From Fagopyrum homotropicum (lineage: Eukaryota > Streptophyta > Magnoliopsida > Caryophyllales > Polygonaceae): a stretch of 64,000 bases of DNA. The position numbers and the translations under genes were made by a program. Shown piece after piece: positions 1 through 11,460 of this stretch. Location of the stretch: positions 33,968,001 through 34,032,000 of the forward strand of contig BSWB01000006.1 in assembly GCA_033239125.1 (NCBI GenBank), written 5' to 3'. The notes below the pieces were generated by a model. The model was not told the origin of the DNA. It ran no database searches and worked only from the letters and a program-made list of their open reading frames with translations. Within the stretch, counting starts at the first letter, position 1, and each line of letters starts with the position of its first letter.

Positions 1-2562
1 AAACTAACCCAAGTTCGAGGAGGTTGGATAAATGACGTTGGAGACAAAATCAAGTTCGTCATTGATTGCTGCCAATGAACGATACAATGAGGTTTGTCTT
101 TGATACATGTGTAGAATATGATCTTGAGGATTCAACATCGGATGTAACGCCCATGAATTGTATGGTTGAGGACACAAACCTAGATTGGAACAACCTACAT
201 TTCAACATATAAATTTATTAGTTTTCAATCCACAAGTAAATAATCAAATTGCCGAAATAGCAAAAAATAGTGAAAGCATAACAACAAAAGTAATGAAAGA
301 ACCAGGATAGTGAAAAATAATGAAAGCATAACAACGAAAGTAATGAAAGCACCAAGATGGTGAAAATAATAAAAGCATCAAGTCACGTGTACAAATACAT
401 ATAGTGGAAATTAGGGTTAACAATTAACAAAACTTGTTGAGAAAGCTTAAAACTTTAAATTCAAAAATTGAGATAATATTAAAATTTGTTAGGAATTTGG
501 ATTATTAAGGAAGTCAAATGTAATTATCCAAATAATTTGAATCTTGCCATTGCATTTTGTTATATCATAACTAATTTTCAATAAAAAAAAATCAAAACAA
601 AAAGTGTTGATCTTAAAACTTAAAAATAAATTTACAATTTCTAACAACCTTATCGAAGAAAAAAATAATATTCAAAAGTTTCTAAGATTTGTTATCCAAT
701 AATCACGTAAAAAAACGTTGATTTTTTTCATTCCAAATCTCAACAAATAAAATTTGATCGATAATTTCCTGTTTTATTTATGTAAAATAAATTCCAACTT
801 TTGACCGAAGTAAATTTAAAATACCCATAATCATAATTTAAAATTTTAACTTAATAAATACTATTTATTGCATTAATTAGTTGTTTAATAAATAAGTTAT
901 TCCGCAAAAAAAAAAGATTAATTCTTTTATTTTCTATTTATGTAACCGAAGTAAATTTAAAACACCCTAATATAATTTTGAATTTTGATTTAATAAAAAA
1001 AAGATTTATGGGATTAATTAGTTTTTAATCTAGCAATAATCTTTTAATTTTAAAATTAACGTAGGATATTAAATTAAATTTTAACCGTAATTTCTTTTTA
1101 AAAAAAAAAGAGAAATATTTTGTTTTATGTTATAGATTTTTTATTTCAAATTTTTAATGAAACAAAATTAAATTTGATATAATTTAACAGATCAAATTTA
1201 TTCTTTAAAACTAAAAACACAATTTTCTATGAAATTTCATATATACCTCCTTATACAAATTACAGTTCAACTGGTACGTTAATAAAAAAAGTTTATTGAA
1301 CTTGTTTTTTTTTTACATAAGTTTTAACCCAATTTTCCTTGAAAGATACAAAACATTTTTTTACATAAGTTTTAACCCAGTTTATTGAATTTCTTTTTTT
1401 TACATAGTAATTAATGGTTAACAAAATCTCTTTTATTTTGAAGACTTATCAAAGAAGTTAAAGTTTAAGTAAAATCTTAAAATTATTTCATAATTTATTA
1501 TTTTTAAATTTATTAAATTAGCAGTTAGTAACAAAAAAAAATAGAATGGCAGTTTAGGGGTAAAAAATTTATTTATTTGTTTAGATTCAGCAAGATACGT
1601 TTAAAGAGATATGTTTGTCAATTTTATAGTAGATTTATTTAGGGAAAATTTTTTTTTCCCAGATTCGGGATTTTAATAAAAAAACAGTTTAGTAATTACT
1701 TTATATATTAACTAAAGAATATACCAACACAATATATATTGAAAATTGAAAATTAAAAATCTACAAATATATATCCGGAAGTTAACAAAAAGATTCGTTA
1801 ACAAATTATTAATTAAAAATTTATTTTGGTTAACAATTAATTTTAACACCAAAAATATTGTAACAAAATATTGATTAGCGTAAAATTTGGCCAACAAAAT
1901 ATTTCGGCAGTTAACAAAAATTTTGTAACAATATTTTTATTATAAAATTATAATAAAAATAATTAATAATAATAACAATTTACTAATTACTTTAAAGATT
2001 AATTATAATGGCATTTTAGTAAATATTTCACAAAAAATCCTATGTGGCATTACTCGTTGAACGACACGTGGCGGTAGTGTCCTTAGTTTTAGTAAGTAAT
2101 ATAGATTTATAAAAATTTAGTAATCCGCTTTTTTTATTAACTAATTAGTATCTTTTAAAATCTTATGGTATCAAAGATTTTGTAATTGAATTTTTTTAGA
2201 AAAAATATTGTACATTTTACTCTACTTTAGTTTTACTCGAAATACCTAAAAACATTGTTTTGGGCCTTTTGGCTGATTTTTATTTCAAAAATATTTTTTT
2301 TATTCACGGAAAAAATGAATACATTTTGTTGATCGTAATTCATTCGACTTTGTATATTCGAATTTTAAAAAAAAAAGTTCAACTTAAATTAAGATTAACT
2401 TTTATTCTAAAAACCAACGAAAATAGATTTGATTTTTTAAATTTGTTACAAACTTTCAATCATATATCCATTATCTTTCTTATATAGAAATATTTTGTTA
2501 AAATAATTCTTTGTTGCAATACATTCAAAGTATATCCAATTTTTTTTATAAATTTTATTTAA
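1..2562. other. AT-rich intergenic region, no gene recognised
   Basis: The stretch is very AT-rich with many A and T runs and stops in all frames. The first ~210 bases look less random: a 41-residue open frame at 87-212 (plus strand, ends ...DWNNLHFNI) follows another short open stretch in a different frame (1-76). This could be the tail of a broken coding sequence entering from outside the window, but I do not recognise the family. The rest holds nothing I can name except the Helitron end near 2105. Confidence 0.6.
2041..2105 (-). mobile_element. Helitron-type 5' terminus (fragment)
   Basis: Read on the minus strand, the sequence from 2105 starts TCTATATTACTTACTAAAAC and continues into a GC-richer stretch containing CCACGTGTC. 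That is the same layout as the 5' ends of the Helitron-like sequences at 4357 and 4527. It is flanked by T on the plus strand (A on the minus strand), as expected for A|T insertion. I found no matching CTRR 3' end with a hairpin to its left, so this is probably a truncated copy. Confidence 0.45.
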
Positions 2563-4356
2563 TCTATATCTATCTTATATACTAAAGCAGCCCGTAAACT
2601 TCCACTTGGCACAGTTTCGTGCCGCCACCTCATTAAATTTACACGTGTCAACTTTTTGTTAATTCAGGTCCCACCATGTTAAACCAAATTATTTTAAGTA
2701 TTTAATTATGAATTTATTATAAATATTTTACTAACTAATTTTGTATTATTCTCTCATATTATTAATGACCTTTAATTATTTATAATTTAAAAATCGAAAT
2801 ACTTAAGATTTGCAATCTAATTTTAAAGATATTAAAATTTTGACAACTTATATTTTTAATTTATAATTGAACTTTATGCTTTCTTAAACTTAAGAATTCA
2901 ATTTTAAATTTAATTTACTAATATTTTCAATTGAACTTATAAACTTTATTTTTTATTAAACATTAAAAGATCTTAATATTTTTCATATTTTAAATTTTAA
3001 TTGAACTTTATTTTTTTCTAAAATATTTTTTTTAAACGATTAACAAAAATATTTCTTCATAGTTTTAGAATTAAAAAAATTCGTTTTTTAGTATAAGTAT
3101 TTTTTTCATTTACAAAAATCGATTTTAATATTTTTTGAAAAAAAAATCAGATATTTTAAAATAATTTGTATAATAGCTCACAAACTTCATATTAAGATAT
3201 ATGGAAAAAAATCAAAAAAGTTTTCGCAAAAAGTAAAATTCAATTTGATTATAAATAAAATATCAGCTTTTTATAAAGAAATAAAATATTTTAAAAAAGT
3301 TTTTGGCATCTACATAAAAGTATTTCAAAAAACCAGAAAAAAAATCAAAATCAAGAAAGTTTCAAAAAAACATTAAAAATATTTTACTTAATTTTTAAGT
3401 TTTAACATATTAATTTATTTTTAAAAAAAAGAATCCACTATCAATATTTAATTTAAGAATTTATTTTAAATATTTACTAACTAATAGTTTTATTAGTCCG
3501 TTATATTATTATTTGACCTTTAGTTATTTGTAATTTAAAAATAAAATTAGTTAAAATTTGCAATCTAATTTTAAAGATCTTAATATTTTATCAACATTTA
3601 CATTTAAAAAAAACACTTGAAAAAATCAAAAAGTGTCGATTTTTTTTAATAAAAATTATGAATACTTTGTATAAACAATTGTTTTTTCAAAAAATACTGG
3701 AAAAATCGTTAAAAACAACTTTTTAATTAGAAAATCATTAGGTTGATCAATATTTGGCTGTTAAACAATTAATTTGATAATCCATATTTTTTTAAAATGA
3801 TTTTTTAACTGATTTTTTAAGCTAATCATTTTTTAATGAACAACCCGTGAATTGATACTTGACTTAATTTCGTGCAGTCACCTCATCAATTTTGGCAATG
3901 TCGTCTATTCGTTAACCTAAATCACGTAATCTAAAATTTAATTTAATAAACCTGAATTTTTTCTAGGATTGATACTAACTTTGGCATTCGAGTATCTCAA
4001 AGGATATTGCCCCCGAATCCTCTTTCCCGGTTGTTATTGCATGATTTGAATTCTTGCTTGATTTTCATTCATAATGTGAAAAATACAATCTTACAACAAG
4101 TATCACATAACGATTAAGACAATTCTGAACATAATGAATTATCAAATAATTTTGACACACAATTATCGTCTAACCCGTGCAGGGCACGGGTATTAAAACT
4201 AGTACTTACTAAAATAGAGCACGGGTTGATGACGTGGCGCGTTGTGGACGCAGGATTTTTGAAATTGAGCTCCCACAATTAAAGCAAATAAATCTTTATT
4301 TTTTACACTAATTTTTAAACCATAAAATCTTTTATTATTAAAATAATAATTTTATA
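2563..4356 (+). mobile_element. Helitron-like 5' end D1, split by Helitron A
   Basis: TCTATA at 2563-2568 joins across Helitron A to TACTTACTAAAATAGAGC at 4203. The joined order matches the uninterrupted start at 4357 (TCTATTATACTTACTAAAAC). The 3' part (4203-4356) is ~88-95% like D2 by eye and ends in the same AATTTTATA. No 3' hairpin or CTRR end is present, so only the 5' ~160 bp of this element survives. Confidence 0.6.
2569..4202 (+). mobile_element. Non-autonomous Helitron A (1634 bp)
   Basis: It starts TCTATCTTATATACTAAAGC after A (2568) and ends with the hairpin CCCGTGC-AGG-GCACGGG (4174-4190), 12 nt before CTAG at 4199-4202, followed by T. These are the hallmarks of Helitron termini: 5' TC, 3' hairpin plus CTRR, insertion between A and T with no target duplication. 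The interior is AT-rich and codes for neither Rep nor helicase, so it would depend on a protein supplied elsewhere. It differs from Helitron B at about six positions over 1.63 kb. Confidence 0.88.
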
Positions 4357-4517
4357 TCTATTATACTTACTAAAACAGAGTACGGGTTGATGACGTGGCG
4401 CGTTGTGGACGCAGGATTTTTGAAATTGAGCTCCCACAATTAAAGCCAATAGATCTTTATTTTTTACACTATTTTTTAAACCATAAAATCTTTTATTATT
4501 AAAATAATAATTTTATA
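4357..4517 (+). repeat. Helitron-like 5' end D2 (tandem with D1)
   Basis: It starts TCTATTATACTTACTAAAAC after A and repeats the ~160-bp content of D1 (a GACGTGGCGCG stretch, then an AT-rich tail ending AATTTTATA). No 3' hairpin is seen. Nine bases (4518-4526) separate it from the start of Helitron C. Confidence 0.6.
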
Positions 4518-4526
4518 GAAACCAAA

Positions 4527-6660
4527 TCTATTATCTATCTTATATACTAAAGCAGCCCGTGAACTTCCACTTGGCACAGTTTCGTGCCGCCACCTCATTA
4601 AATTTACACGTGTCAACTTTTTGTTAATTCAGGTCCCACCATGTTAAACCAAATTATTTTAAGTATTTAATTATGAATTTATTATAAATATTTTACTAAC
4701 TAATTTTGTATTATTCTCTCGTATTATTAATGACCTTTAATTATTTATAATTTAAAAATCGAAATACTTAAGATTTGCAATCTAATTTTAAAGATATTAA
4801 AATTTTGACAACTTATATTTTTAATTTATAATTGAACTTTATGCTTTCTTAAACTTAAGAATTCAATTTTAAATTTAATTTACTAATATTTTCAATTGAA
4901 CTTATAAACTTTATTTTTTATTAAACATTAAAAGATCTTAATATTTTTCATATTTTAAATTTTAATTGAACTTTATTTTTTTCTAAAATATTTTTTTTAA
5001 ACGATTAACAAAAATATTTCTTCATAGTTTTAGAATTAAAAAAATTCGTTTTTTAGTATAAGTATTTTTTTCATTTACAAAAATCGATTTTAATATTTTT
5101 TTGAAAAAAAAATCAGATATTTTAAAATAATTTGTATAATAGCTCACAAACTTCATATTAAGATATATGGAAAAAAATCAAAAAAGTTTTCGCAAAAAGT
5201 AAAATTCAATTTGATTATAAATAAAATATCAGCTTTTTAAAAAGAAATAAAATATTTTAAAAAAGTTTTTGGCATCTACATAAAAGTATTTCAAAAAACC
5301 AGAAAAAAAATCAAAATCAAGAAAGTTTCAAAAAAACATTAAAAATATTTTACTTAATTTTTAAGTTTTAACATATTAATTTATTTTTAAAAAAAAGAAT
5401 CCACTATCAATATTTAATTTAAGAATTTATTTTAAATATTTACTAACTAATAGTTTTATTAGTCCGTTACATTATTATTTGACCTTTAGTTATTTGTAAT
5501 TTAAAAATAAAATTAGTTAAAATTTGCAATCTAATTTTAAAGATCTTAATATTTTATCAACATTTACATTTAAAAAAAACACTTGAAAAAATCAAAAAGT
5601 GTCGATTTTTTTTTAATAAAAATTATGAATACTTTGTATAAACAATTGTTTTTTCAAAAAATACTGGAAAAATCGTTAAAAACAACTTTTTAATTAGAAA
5701 ATCATTAGGTTGATCAATATTTGGCTGTTAAACAATTAATTTGATAATCCATATTTTTTTAAAATGATTTTTTAACTGATTTTTTAAGCTAATCATTTTT
5801 TAATGAACAACCCGTGAATTGATACTTGACTTAATTTCGTGCAGTCACCTCATCAATTTTGGCAATGTCGTCTATTCGTTAACCTAAATCACGTAATCTA
5901 AAATTTAATTTAATAAACCTGAATTTTTTCTAGGATTGATACTAACTTTGGCATTCGAGTATCTCAAAGGATATTGCCCCCGAATCCTCTTTCCCGGTTG
6001 TTATTGCATGATTTGAATTCTTGCTTGATTTTCATTCATAATGTGAAAAATACAATCTTACAACAAGTATCACATAACGATTAAGACAATTCTGAACATA
6101 ATGAATTATCAAATAATTTTGACACACAATTATCGTCTAACCCGTGCAGGGCACGGGTATTAAAACTAGTATACTACTAAAGCAGCACCATTTTGTCCAC
6201 GTGTCAACCTCTAAGGCCGTCCACGTAAGCTTTTTTCCAATTTATTTACAGATTTGCCATTAATTATTTTATGAAAAATTTTTTTATTAGAATTTGTAAA
6301 CAGTGAGCATGCCACGTCAATTTTATTAAAATAAATAATTAAAAAAAATAAATCTACCTATCTACCAAGATTTGACACATTTGTTTAATTTAAAACACAA
6401 TCAAATTTTGCTCCTCTATCTAAATCTAAGTAAAAGTGATAATATATTAAGGTATAAATATAATACTCGAATAATAATCTTTGTAATAGAATTTTAATTA
6501 TGTTCTTTTATTTATTTAAAAAAATTAATTCTCATATGTTAGTCATATTAATTAATAAAAATAATTTTTACTATAAATTGATATCAAATATATGATGCAT
6601 GAAAGTGAAAATATAATATTTATTTAGATAATACCGCACAAGGTGCGGGCACTAAACTAG
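4527..6660 (+). mobile_element. Small Helitron C, split by Helitron B
   Basis: TCTATTA at 4527-4533 joins across Helitron B to TATACTACTAAAGCAGC at 6170, giving a normal Helitron 5' end. The 3' end has hairpin CCGCAC-AAG-GTGCGG (6634-6648) and then CTAG at 6657-6660. Without Helitron B it is about 500 bp with no coding capacity. The base after CTAG is C, not T, so the host dinucleotide has changed or the end is slightly off. Confidence 0.7.
4534..6169 (+). mobile_element. Non-autonomous Helitron B (1636 bp)
   Basis: This is a near-identical sister of Helitron A, with the same first bases after A (4533), the same hairpin (6141-6157) and CTAG at 6166-6169 followed by T. Differences seen by eye include G for A at 4561 and two single-base length changes in homopolymers. 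No open frame of note. The near identity implies both copies moved, or were copied, recently. Confidence 0.88.
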
Positions 6661-7491
6661 CTTTTGTTTAAAACCCCAGCCAAAAAATAAATCCAGATTG
6701 AATTTGTTAAATTTGTTGTTACCAATCTTTACACTACAAAGATTCCTATTTAGGAGTATTTATAGTCAAATTTACTATTATAAAACAATTTATTATTTAT
6801 CTAAAATTGGAAATTTCCAAATCTTCCTTTTTTTGATTTGGTAAATTTTGCTAACAATATCTGGCTTTATAATGAATATACAACGATTCTTCATCTCTAG
6901 GTCTCATCGGCCCAAAGTCATTGTATTGTAGATCATTGAATGTACTTTCTTTCTTATTGATGAAGGACATTTTTTTAAGAAACAATTAAAAAAACAAAAA
7001 AAAAAAGAGCATGAATTTAGTAAATTAGGAAAACCTCCTTACTTGATCGATACACTGTCAGTAATATCAATTATCTATTAAGTTGTTATCAAGCTAATGA
7101 AAATAATATTTATATAAGTTGTTCTAAAATCGGGAGATTGTTATATAATTCTATTTTTTTTTGTTTGTGCAATTTGTCTCAGGGAATTGGATGACTAACT
7201 AGACTTCATTTGCTCCCAAATATTTTCCCTTATTTAAATATATTTTATGATCGATTTTTTCAGATTTGTTTATGTTGCAATTTGTATATTACATTTATTT
7301 TACATAAATATATTTTATAAAATTTTCCAAATTTGTTTATGTTACAATTTTTTTACATAAATAAATTTTATAATTGATTTTTTCAAATTCAATAGTTTTT
7401 TTTTTTTTTGTAAAAATGATTCTTTTTTGTTACAATTTTTTTTACATAAAATATTTTTGGGTGTTGATCGCTGTTTTTGGTAACAACTGAA

Positions 7492-10128
7492 AACTAATCA
7501 TTACAGACCAATCATTACAGACCTATTAGCCTATGTTCAACAACATATAAGATTATTGCCAAAATCCTTGCATCTAGACTAAAGGCAATACTACCCAAAC
7601 TAATTCATCCGCTTCAAAGTGCTTTTACACAAAAAAGATCAATCCATGATAATATCCTTATTGCTCATGAGATTTTCCACGGATTCAAATCCAAAAAAGG
7701 AAAGGAGGGCTATATGGCCCTAAAATTGGACATGGAAAAAGCATACGATAGGGTGGAATGGCCATTTATCTTAGCAGTTCTTGACAAGTTTGGTTTCGAA
7801 CGAAAATTCGTGAACTGGATAAGAGAATGCATTTCCACAGTCTCGTACTCAATCCTAGTTAATGACAAACCATCAGAACTGATTTATCCTAGAAGGGGGC
7901 TCCGTCAAGGAGACCCACTGTCACCTATGCTGTTCAATCTAGGTGCGGAAGTCCTAGCAAGGAACATTCAAAGAGAGTGCAACCAAAATAACAAAATAAT
8001 TGGCTTTCCAATCACGAGAGGGGGATCTATTGTCCCATTCTTAGCTTTCGCTGACGACATAATTATATTTGCTAAAGCATCTATCCTAGCAAGTACTAAA
8101 ATCCTTGATCTATTAAATGGATATTGTCACATTTCGGGGCAAAAAGTTAATTTCCATAAATCATCTTTCCAAACTACAAAAAACGTAGGAGTAGATATGG
8201 AAAGACAAATCCAACTAAAAATTGGTATAACCGCCACAAACGACCTAGATAAATATCTTGGGTGCCCTATCATTAACGGTAGAATAAATAAAGCAGTTTT
8301 TGAAGATGTGATAACAAAATCTAGAAAACAGTTAACAGCATGGAAAGCTTCCACACTATCCCAAGAAGGAAGAACAATTCTAATCAAGGCAAACTTGAAT
8401 GCCAAACCAAACTATGTAATGCAAAGCTTCATGCTCCCAGCATATATACATAAAGAACTAGACCAAATAAACCGAACTTTCTTTTGGAACAAAGGACATA
8501 ACTATCACCCCCTTATTAGCTGGGATAAAATCTGTAAACCAAGAAAATGTGGAGGAGTGGGTATTAGAAAAGCAGAAGATATGAATAAGACACTCCAAAT
8601 GAAACTACTATGGAAAATTATGGCTGAGCCAGACAACATCTGGGTTAGAATAGTAAACGAAAAATATCTCAAGGGTTCTTTCCTTTGGAACTACAAAACA
8701 TCGAAAAATACCTCTTGGCAATGGAAACGATTAATGAGTCTTCGACCGGAATTTGAATATGGGTTTAGGTGGAATGTTGGGGATGGAAATACCATCAAGT
8801 TTTGGAAAAATCCGTGGGTAATAGATCAACCGCTGCTCAACCTCCTTAAGAGTAATGGTATTACCGACGAAAATGAATTGGTTAGTAATTATATCACTGA
8901 CAACAGATGGAATATCCAGAAACTGGATATGGAGCTAGGAAAACTCCTTCCAAAAGAGGTCTTGATTGCAATTAAATCATACCAACTGCCAAAATCAACT
9001 ATCCAAGACCGGCTCTATTGGGCAGCCGCGGACAAGGGATCATATACTACAAAATCAGGCCTAGATCTAATCCATAAAAGAAAAGGGCTCACAGCTAGTG
9101 CCAATAACTGGATTTGGGAACTCGACATCATACCCAAGGTCAAGAACTTCCTATGGAAATTGTCTATAAATGGCCTTCCGACTAAGGAAAACCTCGAAAA
9201 GCAACGGGTCCCAGTGCCAATGCAATGTGGTCTTTGTAATCACCCGTATGAGTCAGCAAAACATATTTTCTTAACCTGCCCCTTCTTATTGAATAATTTA
9301 TCTAATAGTAAGATTAGAAACGAGCTCCAAACAGCAACTAACTCAAATCAAGATATGCATAACATATTCATACTTCTTAGAAATAAACTGGATGATAAAG
9401 CAATGGTTCAACTAGCCGTTACTTGGTGGAACGTGTGGTACACAAGAAATCAACACATTTTTAGTAATAAAAAGCCCCAAAACATTGAACAACGTGTCCA
9501 CGACCAAATTACGAACTGGCGAGACATGAACAAAATGAAGAATCAAACAAAACAAAAAACAATCAAATATAATAGGAAAACCAGAAATATTCACTGGGTA
9601 AAACCAGAAAATGAATTCATCAAACTAAATTTCGATGGATCTAAGCGTGAATCGGGAGATGCGGCCTACGGATTCATTCTCAGAAACCAACATGCATCAA
9701 CCATTTCCTTAGGCTATGGACAATGTGGCAACACATCCGTCCTCCATGCCGAAGCATGTGCGCTACGGGAAGGGTTGATAAGGGCATGTGATCTGAAGAT
9801 CAACGAAATCGAAATTGAAGGAGATAACCTTACAATTATCAATTCAATAAAACAAATATGGAAGCCACCATGGGAACTCGACCTTATCATATCTGACATT
9901 TCTAACATTTTGGGTAGCTTCCAGCAGGTTCGGATTCATCACGTCTTCAGGGAAGTCAACAGTGTCGCCGATAAGCTCGCAGAATTGGGACACGGCTACC
10001 CTGTAGGTTGCTCATCGACACCTCCCCAGGTGGTCGAGCTCATCCGAAAGGATGCTCTAGGTTGGAGAGTCTCGCGAAGATGATCTAGCCTAACTGCTTA
10101 CCGTACAGTATCAAAAAAAAAAAAAAAA
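7492..10128 (+). mobile_element. 5'-truncated L1-type LINE with target-site duplication
   Basis: The insertion lies between two copies of AACTGAA (7485-7491 and 10129-10135) and ends in an A-run starting at 10113. The second block copy shows the empty site as a single AACTGAA (57166-57172). The 5' end is truncated inside the reverse transcriptase domain, as is usual for target-primed reverse transcription. At the 5' junction a 14-bp sequence is doubled (7496-7509 and 7510-7523). ORF1 and the endonuclease domain are missing. Confidence 0.93.
7498..10083 (+). CDS. LINE ORF2 C-terminal part: reverse transcriptase, zf-RVT, RNase H
   Basis: The frame is open from 7498, with the first Met at 7714; it is a truncated ORF2, so neither is a natural start. 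Counting from Met 7714 (789 aa): RT core with LDMEKAYDRVEW near the start, RQGDPLSP at ~64-71 and catalytic FADD at 112-115; a zinc-binding zf-RVT module around 465-550 with CGLC...H...C; and an RNase H domain from ~635 whose likely DEDD residues are D641, E680, D704 and D753. The RT copies LINE RNA at the nicked target, and RNase H removes template RNA. An RNase H domain of this type at the ORF2 C-terminus is typical of plant L1 elements. There are no internal stops, so the copy is young, but without the endonuclease and ORF1 it cannot move alone. Confidence 0.9.
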   Translation, partial: SLQTNHYRPISLCSTTYKIIAKILASRLKAILPKLIHPLQSAFTQKRSIHDNILIAHEIFHGFKSKKGKEGYMALKLDMEKAYDRVEWPFILAVLDKFGFERKFVNWIRECISTVSYSILVNDKPSELIYPRRGLRQGDPLSPMLFNLGAEVLARNIQRECNQNNKIIGFPITRGGSIVPFLAFADDIIIFAKASILASTKILDLLNGYCHISGQKVNFHKSSFQTTKNVGVDMERQIQLKIGITATNDLDKYLGCPIINGRINKAVFEDVITKSRKQLTAWKASTLSQEGRTILIKANLNAKPNYVMQSFMLPAYIHKELDQINRTFFWNKGHNYHPLISWDKICKPRKCGGVGIRKAEDMNKTLQMKLLWKIMAEPDNIWVRIVNEKYLKGSFLWNYKTSKNTSWQWKRLMSLRPEFEYGFRWNVGDGNTIKFWKNPWVIDQPLLNLLKSNGITDENELVSNYITDNRWNIQKLDMELGKLLPKEVLIAIKSYQLPKSTIQDRLYWAAADKGSYTTKSGLDLIHKRKGLTASANNWIWELDIIPKVKNFLWKLSINGLPTKENLEKQRVPVPMQCGLCNHPYESAKHIFLTCPFLLNNLSNSKIRNELQTATNSNQDMHNIFILLRNKLDDKAMVQLAVTWWNVWYTRNQHIFSNKKPQNIEQRVHDQITNWRDMNKMKNQTKQKTIKYNRKTRNIHWVKPENEFIKLNFDGSKRESGDAAYGFILRNQHASTISLGYGQCGNTSVLHAEACALREGLIRACDLKINEIEIEGDNLTIINSIKQIWKPPWELDLIISDISNILGSFQQVRIHHVFREVNSVADKLAELGHGYPVGCSSTPPQVVELIRKDALGWRVSRR

Positions 10129-10130
10129 AA

Positions 10131-11095
10131 CTGAATGTTTTTCTGTTTTTTTTCTTTCTAATAAATCATTAAAGACGAAAGATCTTTTGATATTTTTTTC
10201 ACAAAAATAAATAAATATCGTTTGAATTGAAATTCGTTATTTTTGTTTTTTAAATAACTAGATTTGTTTACTATTAGTTGGATCTTTTCTAATTCCAATA
10301 TTCTAAAACATTTGATTTTTAAAATTTTATTTTACGTAGGAATATTTTCAGAACACATTAATCTTTCCTAGTTAAATGCGTTTATATTAAATAATATTAT
10401 TCAGTTCACGTTTCTATGCCATTTTTTCAAAAGATTCAATATATAAATATACTAGCAGAAGCCGAAGATCTCGAGAGAAGATCTTTCATCCCTTCAATAA
10501 GTGTCTCAATATTCACGTTAATAAAGCTGCTTCTCTTGACTAGTTTGTATCCTCTTCGCTATCATTCACACCCCAAATTCTGGTGTTTCTTGTTTCTATT
10601 CAGCTTTGTCACTTTCATCTGCACAATCAACTTCTACTGCAGCAATCACATGGCGGAACAAGGAAGCAAACCCCCGTAAACCAACCGCATAGAGTCCGTC
10701 TACGACAATCGCTCAACTTAACATGAATCATCATCGCCCGCAACGTAGATCACTATTCCGATCGAGTTCCGTACCTAACCCTAACACTTTTCCTATTTCC
10801 AATTCCAAACAAGACCCAATTTCTTCCTCTTGCACGTTTCGTTCAACTACGCCGAATCCGGATTCAAGAACAGGATCAAATTCGAAACTAGAAATCTCCG
10901 AAGAATGGAGTCTCTCAATGCGCTGTTATAATAAATCCACGACGAAAGTTACCGGCTTCTCGCGGCCCAATATCTCCTCAGACGTGTCTTTAGTGGGGTT
11001 CCCGGTGCGATCGTAGTTTCCAAAACAACAACGTTTGCGGGTTACTTCCCTAGTTTCTTTTTTTTGTTAATCCATACTACCAATTTCCTCTTTCT
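10131..11095. other. Unique-looking part of duplicated block, no recognised gene
   Basis: AT-rich to 10415, then more balanced composition. Two open frames on the plus strand, 10416-10679 (87 aa, hydrophobic middle) and 10723-11016 (97 aa, Ser/Pro/Asn-rich), are both preserved in copy 2 (57453-57716 and 57760-58053). Preservation says little because the copies are ~99.8% identical. The second frame has bases like a gene 5' end (CCTAACCCTAACAC near 10772) but matches no family I know. It may be a promoter or first-exon remnant. Confidence 0.35.
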
Positions 11096-11434
11096 GGTTT
11101 ATGTGCTACTCTCGCCATCATTGACCTTTAGTTTTGATCTTCTCGAATTCGTTCTGGTCAAATCTTAGATTCGTTATGGTCAAATCTTGAATTCCTTGCT
11201 CTGAAGCCCTTTGATGAACATCATGAGTTGAGAGCAGTGATAGTTCAATTGGATATATGAATAATTGCTCTTTCAGGTTTATGTGCTACTCTCGCCATCA
11301 TTGACCTTTAGTTTTGGTCTTCTTGAATTCGTTCTGGTCAAATCTTGAATTCGTTCTAATCAAATCTTGAATTCCATTCTCTGAAGCCCTGGGATGAACA
11401 TCATGAATTGAGAGCAGTGGTAGTTCAGTTGGAT
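11096..11434 (+). repeat. 180-bp imperfect tandem duplication
   Basis: GGTTTATGTGCTACTCTCGC begins at 11096 and again at 11276, and the two ~180-bp units run in register through the GATGAACATCATGA and GAGAGCAGTG segments. The second unit is slightly short. Within each unit a ~20-bp piece around TTCGTT(C/A)TGGTCAAATCT is itself doubled. Confidence 0.85.
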
Positions 11435-11460
11435 TGATTAATTGTTGTAATTTTAATATA

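Noticed and set aside
9412..9908. Minus-strand frames in the LINE
   Set aside because: Shadows of the ORF2 reading frame.
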